Shown one piece after another: positions 1 to 8,553 of a DNA stretch of 61,288 nt. This stretch comes from an uncultured Akkermansia sp. (GTDB taxonomy: Bacteria > Verrucomicrobiota > Verrucomicrobiia > Verrucomicrobiales > Akkermansiaceae). Under the pieces are notes generated by a model, which searched no databases, was not told the origin of the DNA, and worked only from the letters and a program-made list of their open reading frames with translations. Both the position numbers and the translations under genes were made by a program. Within the stretch, counting starts at the first letter, position 1. Each line of letters begins with the position of its first letter. Location: the NCBI GenBank assembly GCA_947589345.1, contig CANQAC010000008.1, forward strand, positions 1 through 61,288, in the 5' to 3' direction.

Positions 1-767
1 GAACTGCTGGACGAAGAGAAACTGACAGATTCTGACAAGCTAACGGATTCTGATAAACTGATGGAAGAGGATGAACTGATGGATGAGGATGAACTGATGG
101 ATGAGGATGAACTGATGGATGAGGATCTGCTCGGGGAGGAGGAACTGCTTGGGGATGAAGATCTGCTTGGGGATGAAGATCTGCTTGGGGATGAAGATCT
201 GCTTGGGGATGAAGATCTGCTTGGGGATGAAGAACCACTCGGGGATGAAGATCTGCTCGGGGAGGAGGAACTGCTTGGGGAGGAGGAACCACTCGGGGAT
301 GAAGATCTGCTTGGGGAAGAGGAACTGCTCGGAGAAGAGGAACTCGAGCTCAACGAGGAAGTGTTGGCAAGGGCTGAGCTGCTCAAGGATGACGAGCTGC
401 TCCATGAAGATGAACTCCGCTTCGAGGATGAGCTGCTCATCGAGGGTGTGCCATCGCCGGTCGGGCGATCATCGCAGGGACAACTACAGCTGCAACTACA
501 ACTACAGCTGCAACTACAACTACAACTGCAACTGGGCGAACAAACACAGCTTGAAGAAGACGAAGAAAAACTACTCGACGATGCGCTTTCGTCGTCCCGC
601 ACACCTCGAGAACTTGCCGCTTTCGAAGAACGCCTTCTCGGAGAGGGGCTGACCTCCTGTGCACAGGCGGCGGCAACAGACTTTCGACGAACTCTCCCGG
701 AAGCTTTCACGGCTTGCTTCTTGGAACTATCGGACACGGAAGACGTTGAGGCGGCTTTCTTTTTCAT
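1..767 (-). CDS. Ser/Cys-rich low-complexity protein, N-terminal part (runs off window)
   Basis: An open frame starts at ATG 767 on the minus strand and has no stop down to base 1, so at least 255 residues are present and the C-terminus lies outside the window. The N-terminus is basic (MKKKAASTSS...). A Lys/Arg/Ser/Ala segment follows, then an alternating Ser-Cys run (opposite about 481-534) and a long Ser-rich tract built from six-residue units of the types SRSSSP and SSSSSP (opposite about 61-345). The opposite strand is also open from base 1 to 798 and would encode a Glu/Asp/Leu-rich product. I prefer the minus strand because it has a proper start and N-terminus, and because bases that exchange Asp/Glu on the plus strand are silent Ser codons here. 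Function unknown. A basic head with a Ser-rich repeat suggests a surface or nucleic-acid-associated protein, but that is a guess. Confidence 0.5.
   Translation of the reverse strand, partial: MKKKAASTSSVSDSSKKQAVKASGRVRRKSVAAACAQEVSPSPRRRSSKAASSRGVRDDESASSSSFSSSSSSCVCSPSCSCSCSCSCSCSCSCSCPCDDRPTGDGTPSMSSSSSKRSSSSWSSSSSLSSSALANTSSLSSSSSSPSSSSSPSRSSSPSGSSSPSSSSSPSRSSSPSGSSSPSRSSSPSRSSSPSRSSSPSRSSSPSSSSSPSRSSSISSSSSISSSSSISSSSSISLSESVSLSESVSFSSSSS
61..345. repeat. 18-bp tandem repeats, coding-phase degenerate
   Basis: Units close to CTGCTTGGGGATGAAGAT are repeated head to tail, with earlier variants of the CTGATGGATGAGGATGAA type. Copies differ almost only at every third base, so the array has been kept in reading frame. 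It gives six-residue repeats on either strand. There are no spacers. Confidence 0.85.
481..534. repeat. Six-base tandem repeat coding for alternating Ser-Cys (minus) or Gln-Leu (plus)
   Basis: Nine hexamers of the CAACTA/CAGCTG type lie in tandem. On the minus strand they read as alternating Ser and Cys codons; on the plus strand they read as Gln-Leu. Variable bases fall at the wobble position of both frames, so the array alone does not identify the coding strand. Confidence 0.8.
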
Positions 768-1013
768 TATCGTGCAGCTGCGTTTCTTCACACCATGACT
801 CGCAGACAATCCCTCACTCGTCATGTCGCTCGACGCTACACAACACGCAAACCCTTGCCTGCCATGCAAACCTCGCTACCAGTCTACTCCCTCTTCCTTT
901 CCCGTCAAGCAAATTATACTCAACCATCTAACAAACCCGCATCCTCCTTTTTTTGTGCCATATCTTGCGCCGCATTGAACCTGGCAAGGCGCAATTGAAG
1001 CGCGTGAGCGACC

Positions 1014-1043
1014 TTGACGTGGATGAGGCACGCATGGTATAAG
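1014..1043 (+). promoter_or_regulatory. Sigma-70-like promoter of the helicase operon
   Basis: TTGACG at 1014-1019, an 18-nt spacer and TATAAG at 1038-1043. The -10 box ends 5 nt before the GTG at 1049, so the transcript should begin at or next to the start codon (leaderless). Confidence 0.6.
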
Positions 1044-1048
1044 GAAGT

Positions 1049-4000
1049 GTGGCAATTGAATTTACTACCGAAAGAAGTTCATCAGCTGTGGGGCTGATGA
1101 ATAAGCATGATCCCGTCCGAGAACTAAAGCTGACAGCGCCCGATGGAGGACTAGAGAACGCGAGTTTGAGCATCACTTACGAGCCGGCAAATCTCAAATT
1201 GATTTCTCAACGTTACTGGATATCGCACATGGACGCCGGGGAACAGCGTAGCATTGCACCCGGAAGTCCGGGAGAAGATTTGCGCGGGCTGCGTGCAATC
1301 ACGTTGCGTACACCGGGCAAGGTACGCGTGGAGCTGATGGCAGAAGATGGCGCAACATTATCTTCCCAAGAGAGGCCCATAACCTGGCTGCCGGATAACG
1401 AATACCCCGGCATGGAAGTTTTCCCGGAATGGGTCGCCACGGCTATTTACCCAGCCGACGCTGCAGTGGAAAAGCTTCTTCAACAAATCAGCTCCTCCCC
1501 GGAGGACAATACTTGGCCCGGCTATAGCGAAACCAAAGAGGCCGTGAAAAGGCGGGTATACATGCTTTGGGACGCCGTCTGCCACTACACGGAGACTCAC
1601 AAACTGCCGCGTCCTCAAGAAGCCGTTCCTGTGAAAGAAGGTTGTACGGTACGTACACCATCACAAGCGCTGGAACTCGGATATGCTCACACACTAGATA
1701 TCGCGCTGTTGCTTGCGTCCTGCGTAGCGCGCATCAACCTGAATCCGCTGATTATTTTTGCAGGAACCAGCGTATATATCGGAGTCATGCTGGAACGCCT
1801 GAATCTGCCATCGACCATTGATTGCTCCGTCGAAGAGATTGAGCAAAAGTTGAAGGAGGAGCAGATGCTCATTTTCAATCCTGTCGCGATGTTGACTTGT
1901 CTTCGTGCTGCCGCGGCACGCATGGAGAGCATTCACGACGAAAAGGAAAAAGTTTCCGATGAAAATTTTCTGGTTGTAGACGTGCGCCAGGTCTGGGGAA
2001 CAGAACTCTTCCGCTTGGCCGATGGTAGCAAGCCTTCCCCCGCAGCCGCGTGCGCTGCAGGTGCAAAAGCCTCGGAATTATCGCTGTCGGATGCACCAAA
2101 GACCCGATTTGATCACTGGCAGCGTAAGCTCCTTGATTTATCCCTGCGCAATGGACTAATCAACGCTAAATTGCGGGGGAAAAACCGTCTGCGTATCATT
2201 GTCCCGGATATCTCAAGTCTGGAAGATGCTCTGGCAAGTGGGGCAAGCTTTCGTGTGAAATCTCTACCTGAAAAATTGCTCAGCAAACCGGATGATGCGC
2301 AACCCTCCGGCGTGCCGGAAGACGTGACCAAGGAAGCGCAGAATATGCTGGTTGAAAAACTGATCGCGGCTGATGCCGATGAAGGCACCGTGAAATTGCA
2401 ATTAGGCGGGTTGTATAATGCGGCTCGCCGGGAGATGGAAGAAAGCGGCGTCAATACACTTTACATCGCCTGTGCCTTCTTATGCTGGGTACCCCGAGAA
2501 GGGCCGAAGGATCGGATATTACGGGCGCCTCTTATTTTGCTGCCTGTGCAACTCACACGCACGAGCGTTCGAGATGGATACGTACTGAGAAGCAGTGGGG
2601 ATGAAACACAGATCAACCGCACTCTACTGGAGATGCTGCGCAGCGAGTACTCGCTGCGGATGCCGGAGCTGAATGGAGATTTGCCACGCGATGAAAAGGG
2701 GGTGGATGTGGCACGCATCCTGCAAATCGTGCGCCACGCTATTGCCGGCATGGAATACTGGAACGTCGAGGAGCAGAGCATGATCGGGCTGTTTTCATTC
2801 GCCAAGTTCCTGATGTGGCAGGATATGGTAGCACGCAAGGATATACTGCTCAAAAACGCAGTCGTACAACACCTTGCGGCTCCTGACCGCGGACGCTTCC
2901 CGGCACAAGTCGGTTTCCCGGATCCGGCTCAATTGGACAGCGAAGTGGATGCCGACAAAATATACACGCCCCTGCCCTCAGACTCCTCCCAGTTGGCAGC
3001 GGTGCTAGCTGCGGCGCGAGGAAAAAGCTTTGTGCTGGAAGGGCCTCCCGGCACCGGCAAGAGTCAGACTATTGCCAACATGATTGCCCATTGTCTGGGT
3101 TGCAGCAAGACTGTACTCTTCGTGGCAGAAAAAGCTGTGGCCCTTGAGGTCGTACACAAGCGTCTCTCCCGCATCGGGCTAGGTAATTTTTGCCTGCAAC
3201 TTCACTCCAATAAAACGCGTCCTGACACAGTTGTAGATCAACTTCGGCCTTCAATCGCGAGCATAGCCGATAGCTCCACCCGCAGCACAGAATGGAAGTA
3301 CGAAGTGGAGTCTATGGTCCATGTGCGCGATAGCTTAAATGCACTACCAAAAGCGTTGCATACAGCGTACCCGGATGGTTCCAGTCTGTACGATGAGATT
3401 GCACGCAGCGCTTGTGATGGCGACCTCCCCATCGCTAAGCTCACCGAGAAGGATCCGCTGACTCTCACCGGCGACCAGCGCCGCAGCATTATAGCCTGCG
3501 CGCACGAACTCGCCACCCACTTTGCGCTTATCCACGGCGATATTCGCCTGATTGCACAGGATCTGCTATGCCCCTCTTATTCCGATGAATGGGATAAGCA
3601 ACTGGCGACTGTCCTCGAGAGTATCAAACCCGTCCTGCAAATGCGCGAAGAGATCTTATCCGAGTGGGCGCAGGTAACCGACCGGATCTATACAGGGGAA
3701 GAAGCAGACCACGCCTTACTGACCACAACACTGGAAATGACGGCCGATCATCCGGGAGAGGATTGGAGCGTCCTGCTGCCGCGCTACGCACCCCATACAC
3801 TTGATGTCCTGCAACGACTCGCCCAGCACGCCGACTCATACCGCCAAATCAGAGAGGCCCTCAGTCTCTCCTACCCGGATTCTGCAGTAGACCATCCCTC
3901 CTTGGATGCTCGCCTTGCTGAATGGCGCAATGCAGAGCGTAGCAATCTCTTCAGCCGGTTCTGGAAACGACGCTCTGTGGCTCATTTTTTACGAGAGTTG

Positions 4001-6787
4001 TCAGAGGAGGGCGGAGATCCGGATGTACTGAACGACCTGACTAAACTCATTTCAATGCGTACAGAAAAGGAGTCGGTACCTGCAGAGGATACTGCAATCT
4101 TGCCCCGCTTTCTTAACCGAGGGATGGAAACAAGCGCGGAGGCAGAGGTCCGGCAGGCTCGAACCCTAGCGACACGGCTTGCAAAGCTCACCGATGAACA
4201 ACAGGAACGAGCCATACAATTCATTGACTATGCCGTCCATCATGCCGAAGAACTATCCACTACACGCACACTCGCCGCATGGAAAAGCAACACGCAAACG
4301 CTGAGGGAGCAGGTTCACCACTTATCGGAGCTGCTACACTCCCCCTGCCAACTCATTGAACACTTCGCCACTGGTGAAGCCCAAAGTTGGGTAAAACGCA
4401 TGCTTGAATCCCGAGGCCATTGGCGTGATGTCACTCTGTGGAACAAGCATGTTGATCCGGTGCGCAACTCCGAATGTGCGCCATTGGTGGATATGCTGCT
4501 GTGCGGCACCTGTCCACCGGAAAAAATAGAGGCAGCAGCAGAGCTGAATCTGGGGCGTTATAAACTGCGTGCGGCTGAAACGAGTGTGGATTCACTCTAC
4601 AACTTTTCACCATCATTGCATGAAAAACGCATCAGCAACTACGGTATCGAAGAGGCCTCCCTACGTGCTCGTACCAGTGAGCATCTCAGTTCACTTCTCG
4701 CCGAGTTCGCTAAGAAGGCAACAAAATACGACAAGGAGGTGGCCATTCTGCAGCGCGAAATGACAAAAAAGCGTGGATACATGCCACTGCGTAAACTGCT
4801 GCAGAAAACGCCGCATGTCATCCGGGGACTCAAGCCTTGTTTCCTGATGAGTCCCCTCTCCATCGCTCAATATCTCAGCCCGGAAGAGGAACCATTTGAC
4901 GTAGTGATTTTCGATGAGGCGTCGCAAATTCCGGTGTGGGACGCCATTGGCGCTATCGGCCGAGGTACAAGCGTCATTATCACGGGTGACTCACGACAAA
5001 TGCCGCCCACCTCTTTCTTCAATCGAAGTCAGTCAGATGAAAGTGAAGATGAAGACCTTGAACAGGATATGGAAAGTATTCTGGATGAATGTACAGCTTG
5101 TGGCGTACCGCGTATGTACCTCACTTGGCATTACCGCAGCAAGTCCGAAGCCCTCATTGCCTTCTCCAACAAACATTATTATGAGGGGAGGATGACCACG
5201 TTCCCTGCACCGACTCTGCACGATACCGCGCTACAGTTTCACTCGGTGAGAGGAGTGTACGAACCCGGCGCAAAAAAGCGCATCAACGAGGAAGAGGCCA
5301 AGGCTGTAGTCGCTCATGTGCTTCAAACTCTGCACTCACCAGGATTCCGTTATACGGAGGCCACAAGCATCGGCGTGGTCACTTTCAACATGCAGCAGCA
5401 AAAACTCATTGAAGATCTTTTTGAGGAAGCTCGCGCTAATGACCCAACTCTTGAGCCCTATTTTGCCGAAGACAACCCGGAGGCCATTTTTGTGAAAAAT
5501 CTCGAAAATGTGCAAGGCGACGAGCGTGGCGTCATCTACTTCTCCACCACCTACGCGCGAGACGCCGGTGGGCGCATGAGCATGAACTTCGGCCCGCTTA
5601 ACCTGACCGGCGGAGAGCGCCGATTGAACGTGGCTGTGACTCGTGCTCGTTATGCCATGCACGTATTCAGCAGCATGCAACCGGAAGACATTGACCTGAG
5701 TCGCACTCGTGCCCAAGGGGCAGCCGACCTGCGAGCTTTCCTGGAATACGCGCGCAACAACTCGAAACTCAGCGCCTCCGCTCCATCCGCGGGGAAACCG
5801 GATGCTCTCGCGCTGCGAATTTCTGCGTCTCTCGCGGAACAGGGATGGCAATGCCATACCAATATCGGAGCATCGGATTACCGTGTGGATATAGCTGTGG
5901 AAGATCCGGACCATGAAAACGCCGTGCTGGCCGGTATCACCCTGGATGGAGCGACATACGGCTCCGCACGCACAGCGCGGGATCGTGATGTGACGCGTCC
6001 TGAAGCCATGACCCTGCTGGGCTGGCGACTGATTCATGCGTGGGCACTGGATTGGTGGAGGCATCCGGATGAGTGCGTCAATACGTTGAATGCCAGACTG
6101 CGTGAGTTCCAAAAACTTGGACCCGTGCAGCAAGTGGAGCTGCCATCTCTGCTGGCGGCCGACCAAGCCTCTCCTAAAAAACAAGTTGAGGAGAAATCTG
6201 AAAACGAAGAGCCTCCACCCGACCGGAAGGAAGTTCAACCCGGGGAAACGCCGCTTCTTTGCACGCCAAAGAAGAAATATAGAGATGCTTTTTCATTGTC
6301 TCAAGACAAGCTGCAGCAACTTGCTGTCGATATCGTTTTAAAGGAAGCGCCCCTCACACTGGATCACCTGACGCAGCGCATCGTGCAAATAGCCCCCCCT
6401 TCTCTCTCTTCAAAATCAAAAAAATATACGAGTGAGTTTGGAAGTTTTCGCGACACTCAAGTCGAACAGAGCGTACGCGTGCTTGCAAAAAACGATATAT
6501 GCCTTATACGAAGACTTGACGCTCCCTATGAGGGTATGCGAGAAGTTCTCTCTCTGCCAAATGAGCCTGAGGTATTGCCGCGCTCAATTGGCACACGCTG
6601 TTTGCAAAATGTCCCGGCTGATGAGCTGCGCGAAATTGCAAGACTCGTGCAACGACAACTCGCCTGCTTACCCGGGAGCGAAGCCCATATCCGCGGTATG
6701 GCGAAGTTCCTGGCTCTCCCACGCCTTTCCAAAGATGTCCGTCAACTCCTGCAAAGCATTACGGGTGTAGCCGAACCCGAGGCATGA
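1049..6787 (+). CDS. Giant DUF4011 / SF1 helicase with MTES_1575-type nuclease-like domain and DUF3320
   Basis: 1912 residues. In order: an N-terminal region with a transglutaminase-like fold (about 120-340); DUF4011 (about 353-560, opening FDHWQRKLLDLSLRNGLINA); and an SF1/DNA2-like helicase with Walker A GPPGTGKS at 665-672, Walker B DEAS at 1289-1292 and motif VI NVAVTRAR near 1526. A restriction-endonuclease-like domain of the MTES_1575 type follows (about 1590-1690), then DUF3320 (about 1740-1850). The family consists of single-chain ATP-dependent DNA or RNA translocases, several with proposed anti-phage roles. Two catalytic signatures look eroded. The transglutaminase Cys position reads T215 (HTLD) and its His region reads GTSVYIG. 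The nuclease motif usually written GIECDG reads GITLDG, with T1631 where Glu is expected. The promoter position supports the GTG start. The last codons overlap the next gene by four bases (ATGA), indicating translational coupling. A role in defence is inference. Confidence 0.85.
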   Translation: MAIEFTTERSSSAVGLMNKHDPVRELKLTAPDGGLENASLSITYEPANLKLISQRYWISHMDAGEQRSIAPGSPGEDLRGLRAITLRTPGKVRVELMAEDGATLSSQERPITWLPDNEYPGMEVFPEWVATAIYPADAAVEKLLQQISSSPEDNTWPGYSETKEAVKRRVYMLWDAVCHYTETHKLPRPQEAVPVKEGCTVRTPSQALELGYAHTLDIALLLASCVARINLNPLIIFAGTSVYIGVMLERLNLPSTIDCSVEEIEQKLKEEQMLIFNPVAMLTCLRAAAARMESIHDEKEKVSDENFLVVDVRQVWGTELFRLADGSKPSPAAACAAGAKASELSLSDAPKTRFDHWQRKLLDLSLRNGLINAKLRGKNRLRIIVPDISSLEDALASGASFRVKSLPEKLLSKPDDAQPSGVPEDVTKEAQNMLVEKLIAADADEGTVKLQLGGLYNAARREMEESGVNTLYIACAFLCWVPREGPKDRILRAPLILLPVQLTRTSVRDGYVLRSSGDETQINRTLLEMLRSEYSLRMPELNGDLPRDEKGVDVARILQIVRHAIAGMEYWNVEEQSMIGLFSFAKFLMWQDMVARKDILLKNAVVQHLAAPDRGRFPAQVGFPDPAQLDSEVDADKIYTPLPSDSSQLAAVLAAARGKSFVLEGPPGTGKSQTIANMIAHCLGCSKTVLFVAEKAVALEVVHKRLSRIGLGNFCLQLHSNKTRPDTVVDQLRPSIASIADSSTRSTEWKYEVESMVHVRDSLNALPKALHTAYPDGSSLYDEIARSACDGDLPIAKLTEKDPLTLTGDQRRSIIACAHELATHFALIHGDIRLIAQDLLCPSYSDEWDKQLATVLESIKPVLQMREEILSEWAQVTDRIYTGEEADHALLTTTLEMTADHPGEDWSVLLPRYAPHTLDVLQRLAQHADSYRQIREALSLSYPDSAVDHPSLDARLAEWRNAERSNLFSRFWKRRSVAHFLRELSEEGGDPDVLNDLTKLISMRTEKESVPAEDTAILPRFLNRGMETSAEAEVRQARTLATRLAKLTDEQQERAIQFIDYAVHHAEELSTTRTLAAWKSNTQTLREQVHHLSELLHSPCQLIEHFATGEAQSWVKRMLESRGHWRDVTLWNKHVDPVRNSECAPLVDMLLCGTCPPEKIEAAAELNLGRYKLRAAETSVDSLYNFSPSLHEKRISNYGIEEASLRARTSEHLSSLLAEFAKKATKYDKEVAILQREMTKKRGYMPLRKLLQKTPHVIRGLKPCFLMSPLSIAQYLSPEEEPFDVVIFDEASQIPVWDAIGAIGRGTSVIITGDSRQMPPTSFFNRSQSDESEDEDLEQDMESILDECTACGVPRMYLTWHYRSKSEALIAFSNKHYYEGRMTTFPAPTLHDTALQFHSVRGVYEPGAKKRINEEEAKAVVAHVLQTLHSPGFRYTEATSIGVVTFNMQQQKLIEDLFEEARANDPTLEPYFAEDNPEAIFVKNLENVQGDERGVIYFSTTYARDAGGRMSMNFGPLNLTGGERRLNVAVTRARYAMHVFSSMQPEDIDLSRTRAQGAADLRAFLEYARNNSKLSASAPSAGKPDALALRISASLAEQGWQCHTNIGASDYRVDIAVEDPDHENAVLAGITLDGATYGSARTARDRDVTRPEAMTLLGWRLIHAWALDWWRHPDECVNTLNARLREFQKLGPVQQVELPSLLAADQASPKKQVEEKSENEEPPPDRKEVQPGETPLLCTPKKKYRDAFSLSQDKLQQLAVDIVLKEAPLTLDHLTQRIVQIAPPSLSSKSKKYTSEFGSFRDTQVEQSVRVLAKNDICLIRRLDAPYEGMREVLSLPNEPEVLPRSIGTRCLQNVPADELREIARLVQRQLACLPGSEAHIRGMAKFLALPRLSKDVRQLLQSITGVAEPEA

Positions 6788-7647
6788 TTCACAAAATAAG
6801 CACAGCTCTGTTTCCAAACATCGGAGCAGCCATCCATGTGTTGCTGCTGGTGGCGATTTTCGTATTCTACATTGTGGAATGCAGCCCGACAACGATGGGA
6901 GGGAAGGTGGCTGGCGCGCTTTTCCTTACAACATTTGCTGCACCGATACCTGTTGCGGGCTACCTCCTCTTTCGCTGCAAAAACCGACGCATGAAATGTC
7001 TGGCATGGGAATACACCATCCCTGCTCTCTTCTTCACCGCACGCTTCTACAGCCTTGCGCCCGAAGCGGCGGCGAGCGATGCACAGGGCGCACTCATCTA
7101 CCTTCTCCCGGCGATTGATGTGGGCATTTCCACAGCAGCCTGCGTGATCATCATGGAAATTCTTTTCCTTGCATGGACTCTTCTGCGCGGGAGCAGGGAG
7201 AGCAAGGACGCGATCATCCGCGATTTGCAAAAGGTGTTTCCAAACGCTGGAGCTCGCTGCTGCCTCGGACTGCTGGTTTTTGAATATTTCCTGATGTCCT
7301 TCATGCTCTCCGGATACTCGATGAAGCGTATGGCTGATTCACTTACGATGTGCCTTTTCTCTCTCCCCTTCGACGCCTTGCCCCTCCTCATCGCCTGGTT
7401 CCTCTTTTGTCACAACGGTTCGACCACCCGCCGAATCGGCTGGGAGATCCTAATCACCTTTGCGATCGTCTGCACGACCCTTCAAACGCTGCAATCATCC
7501 GCAGACGGGTGGTTTCAGGAGGATAGTTCGACTTTCGCTATTGTGATGGCGAATTTCGCTCTCTATCCGTGTGGCTTCGTCGTCATTGTTTGCGAGACAA
7601 TCCATCACTTCCTCTGCAAACGCAGGAAAAAGGAGGAATCACTATGA
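6784..7647 (+). CDS. Multi-pass membrane protein of unknown function (helicase operon, copy 1)
   Basis: 287 residues with about eight hydrophobic segments (roughly 13-33, 41-62, 75-95, 103-130, 152-172, 186-210, 222-242 and 252-272) and a basic C-terminal tail ending KRRKKEE. I recognise no family. The start ATG overlaps the helicase stop codon (ATGA) and the stop overlaps the next start in the same way, so the three genes form one tightly coupled operon. The second half aligns with the next protein at equal spacing: both have FP, a Cys-Cys pair, then a GS 60 residues after the FP phenylalanine and a Trp soon after. The two are therefore probably diverged duplicates. If the helicase acts in defence, these would be candidates for a membrane effector or anchor, but that is only inference from position. 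Confidence 0.75.
   Translation: MIHKISTALFPNIGAAIHVLLLVAIFVFYIVECSPTTMGGKVAGALFLTTFAAPIPVAGYLLFRCKNRRMKCLAWEYTIPALFFTARFYSLAPEAAASDAQGALIYLLPAIDVGISTAACVIIMEILFLAWTLLRGSRESKDAIIRDLQKVFPNAGARCCLGLLVFEYFLMSFMLSGYSMKRMADSLTMCLFSLPFDALPLLIAWFLFCHNGSTTRRIGWEILITFAIVCTTLQTLQSSADGWFQEDSSTFAIVMANFALYPCGFVVIVCETIHHFLCKRRKKEESL
7630..7636 (+). promoter_or_regulatory. Strong Shine-Dalgarno for the second membrane protein
   Basis: AAGGAGG lies 7 nt before ATG 7644. It sets the start there rather than at an upstream in-frame codon, and it contrasts with the missing ribosome sites of the first genes of many operons in this window. Confidence 0.75.
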
Positions 7648-8414
7648 ACGGAAGAAAAATATGCTCCATCGCGGCGCTGTTGGTCGTTTTGGCATCTGCG
7701 GGCATGATGCTCGCGGAGCTAAATCTATGGTTCGCCGTACTTTTCCCTTTTACCATCCCGACCCTTATCATGCTGAGAGTACCATATCTATTCTTACGAG
7801 AGGAGGATTCAAGAGATTGCCAGCGGGTGGGACGGCTTATGCTGCTGTTTGTTTTGATCGCCCTCTTGATTTCCGGAAAGGACTGCGTCGATTACCTGAT
7901 CCACCCGGGTGAGCCCGGTTTTTTGATGATTTTGAGAAATGTCGGGATACTCGTGTTCGCTCTCTGGATCGCGACGCTTATCAATGTCGGGATCGGGATC
8001 TGGCGGTACTGCACGACAAAACAGCGTTCAGCCCCACTCCGAGCGCTGTTCCCCACACGAACGGCGTGCTGCTGCGCGTTATTCACGGGGGCAGAGATTC
8101 TCTCCTTCGTCGTGATGGCAGCAGAACTCGGCAAAACGAACTTCATATCCATCATCCTCCTTGTGCCCGGAATGTTCCATAGCACGCTCCTCATCCTGAT
8201 ATGGACTCTGACCTGCGCGAACGACGAGGGAAGCAAACGTTCGGCTGAGTGGCTCATCAAGCCGGTGTGCATCGTTGCACTCGTCTGCATCATCCTGCGC
8301 TGCCTTCCCTCCTCCCCGAGTACCGTTCTCATCGCAATGTTTGACGTAGAACTACAGCTCCTCGCTCTCGCGATCGTGAGCGTGTTCCCCCGCAGCATCA
8401 ACTCAGAGCCATGA
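7644..8414 (+). CDS. Multi-pass membrane protein of unknown function (helicase operon, copy 2)
   Basis: 256 residues with about eight hydrophobic segments. It starts at ATG 7644, which overlaps the previous stop and is preceded by a strong ribosome-binding site. It shares spacing landmarks with the preceding protein: a FP pair, a Cys-rich membrane segment (ACCCALF), a GS 60 residues further on, then EW and a Cys-containing hydrophobic helix. I therefore regard the two as paralogues produced by tandem duplication. Cytoplasmic loops are short and basic, and no enzymatic motif is visible. It is the last gene of the helicase operon and converges with glnN. Function unknown. Confidence 0.75.
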   Translation: MNGRKICSIAALLVVLASAGMMLAELNLWFAVLFPFTIPTLIMLRVPYLFLREEDSRDCQRVGRLMLLFVLIALLISGKDCVDYLIHPGEPGFLMILRNVGILVFALWIATLINVGIGIWRYCTTKQRSAPLRALFPTRTACCCALFTGAEILSFVVMAAELGKTNFISIILLVPGMFHSTLLILIWTLTCANDEGSKRSAEWLIKPVCIVALVCIILRCLPSSPSTVLIAMFDVELQLLALAIVSVFPRSINSEP

Positions 8415-8490
8415 GCGCTCGCAAAATATGCTCAGTTGAAGTGTTGTTTTTACCGCACCAGGGACGCACAATTCCTAAATCACGGATCTT

Positions 8491-8528
8491 CAAAAAACAG
8501 ACCGGCAGCCCCACTCGGAGCTGCCGGT
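8491..8528 (-). terminator. Rho-independent terminator of glnN
   Basis: A 9-bp stem (8501-8509 with 8520-8528, ACCGGCAGC/GCTGCCGGT) has a 10-nt loop and is followed on the minus strand by a run of six U (8492-8497). It lies 26 bases past the glnN stop. Confidence 0.85.
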
Positions 8529-8553
8529 AGCGAGAAAAGCTCGCGTTTTCAGA

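Noticed and set aside
61..345. Possible CRISPR array
   Set aside because: Units are contiguous 18-mers with no spacers and vary at every third base, so they are coding repeats.
40..405. Second minus-strand frame giving a KQIFIP-type hydrophobic repeat
   Set aside because: It is an out-of-frame reading of the same repeat; it starts inside the repeat tract and has no sensible N-terminus.
1..798. Plus-strand Glu/Asp/Leu-rich reading frame over the repeats
   Set aside because: It lacks a visible N-terminus, and its variation is mostly Asp/Glu exchange that is silent as Ser on the minus strand, which has a good start at 767. I keep the minus-strand gene but with moderate confidence.
932..1043. 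Short protein-like frame ending just before the helicase start
   Set aside because: It has no ATG, and its end is the -35/-10 region of the helicase promoter; too short to support a gene.
5336..6238. 300-codon frame opposite the helicase gene
   Set aside because: It lies wholly within the conserved helicase and nuclease-like coding region on the other strand; composition shadow.
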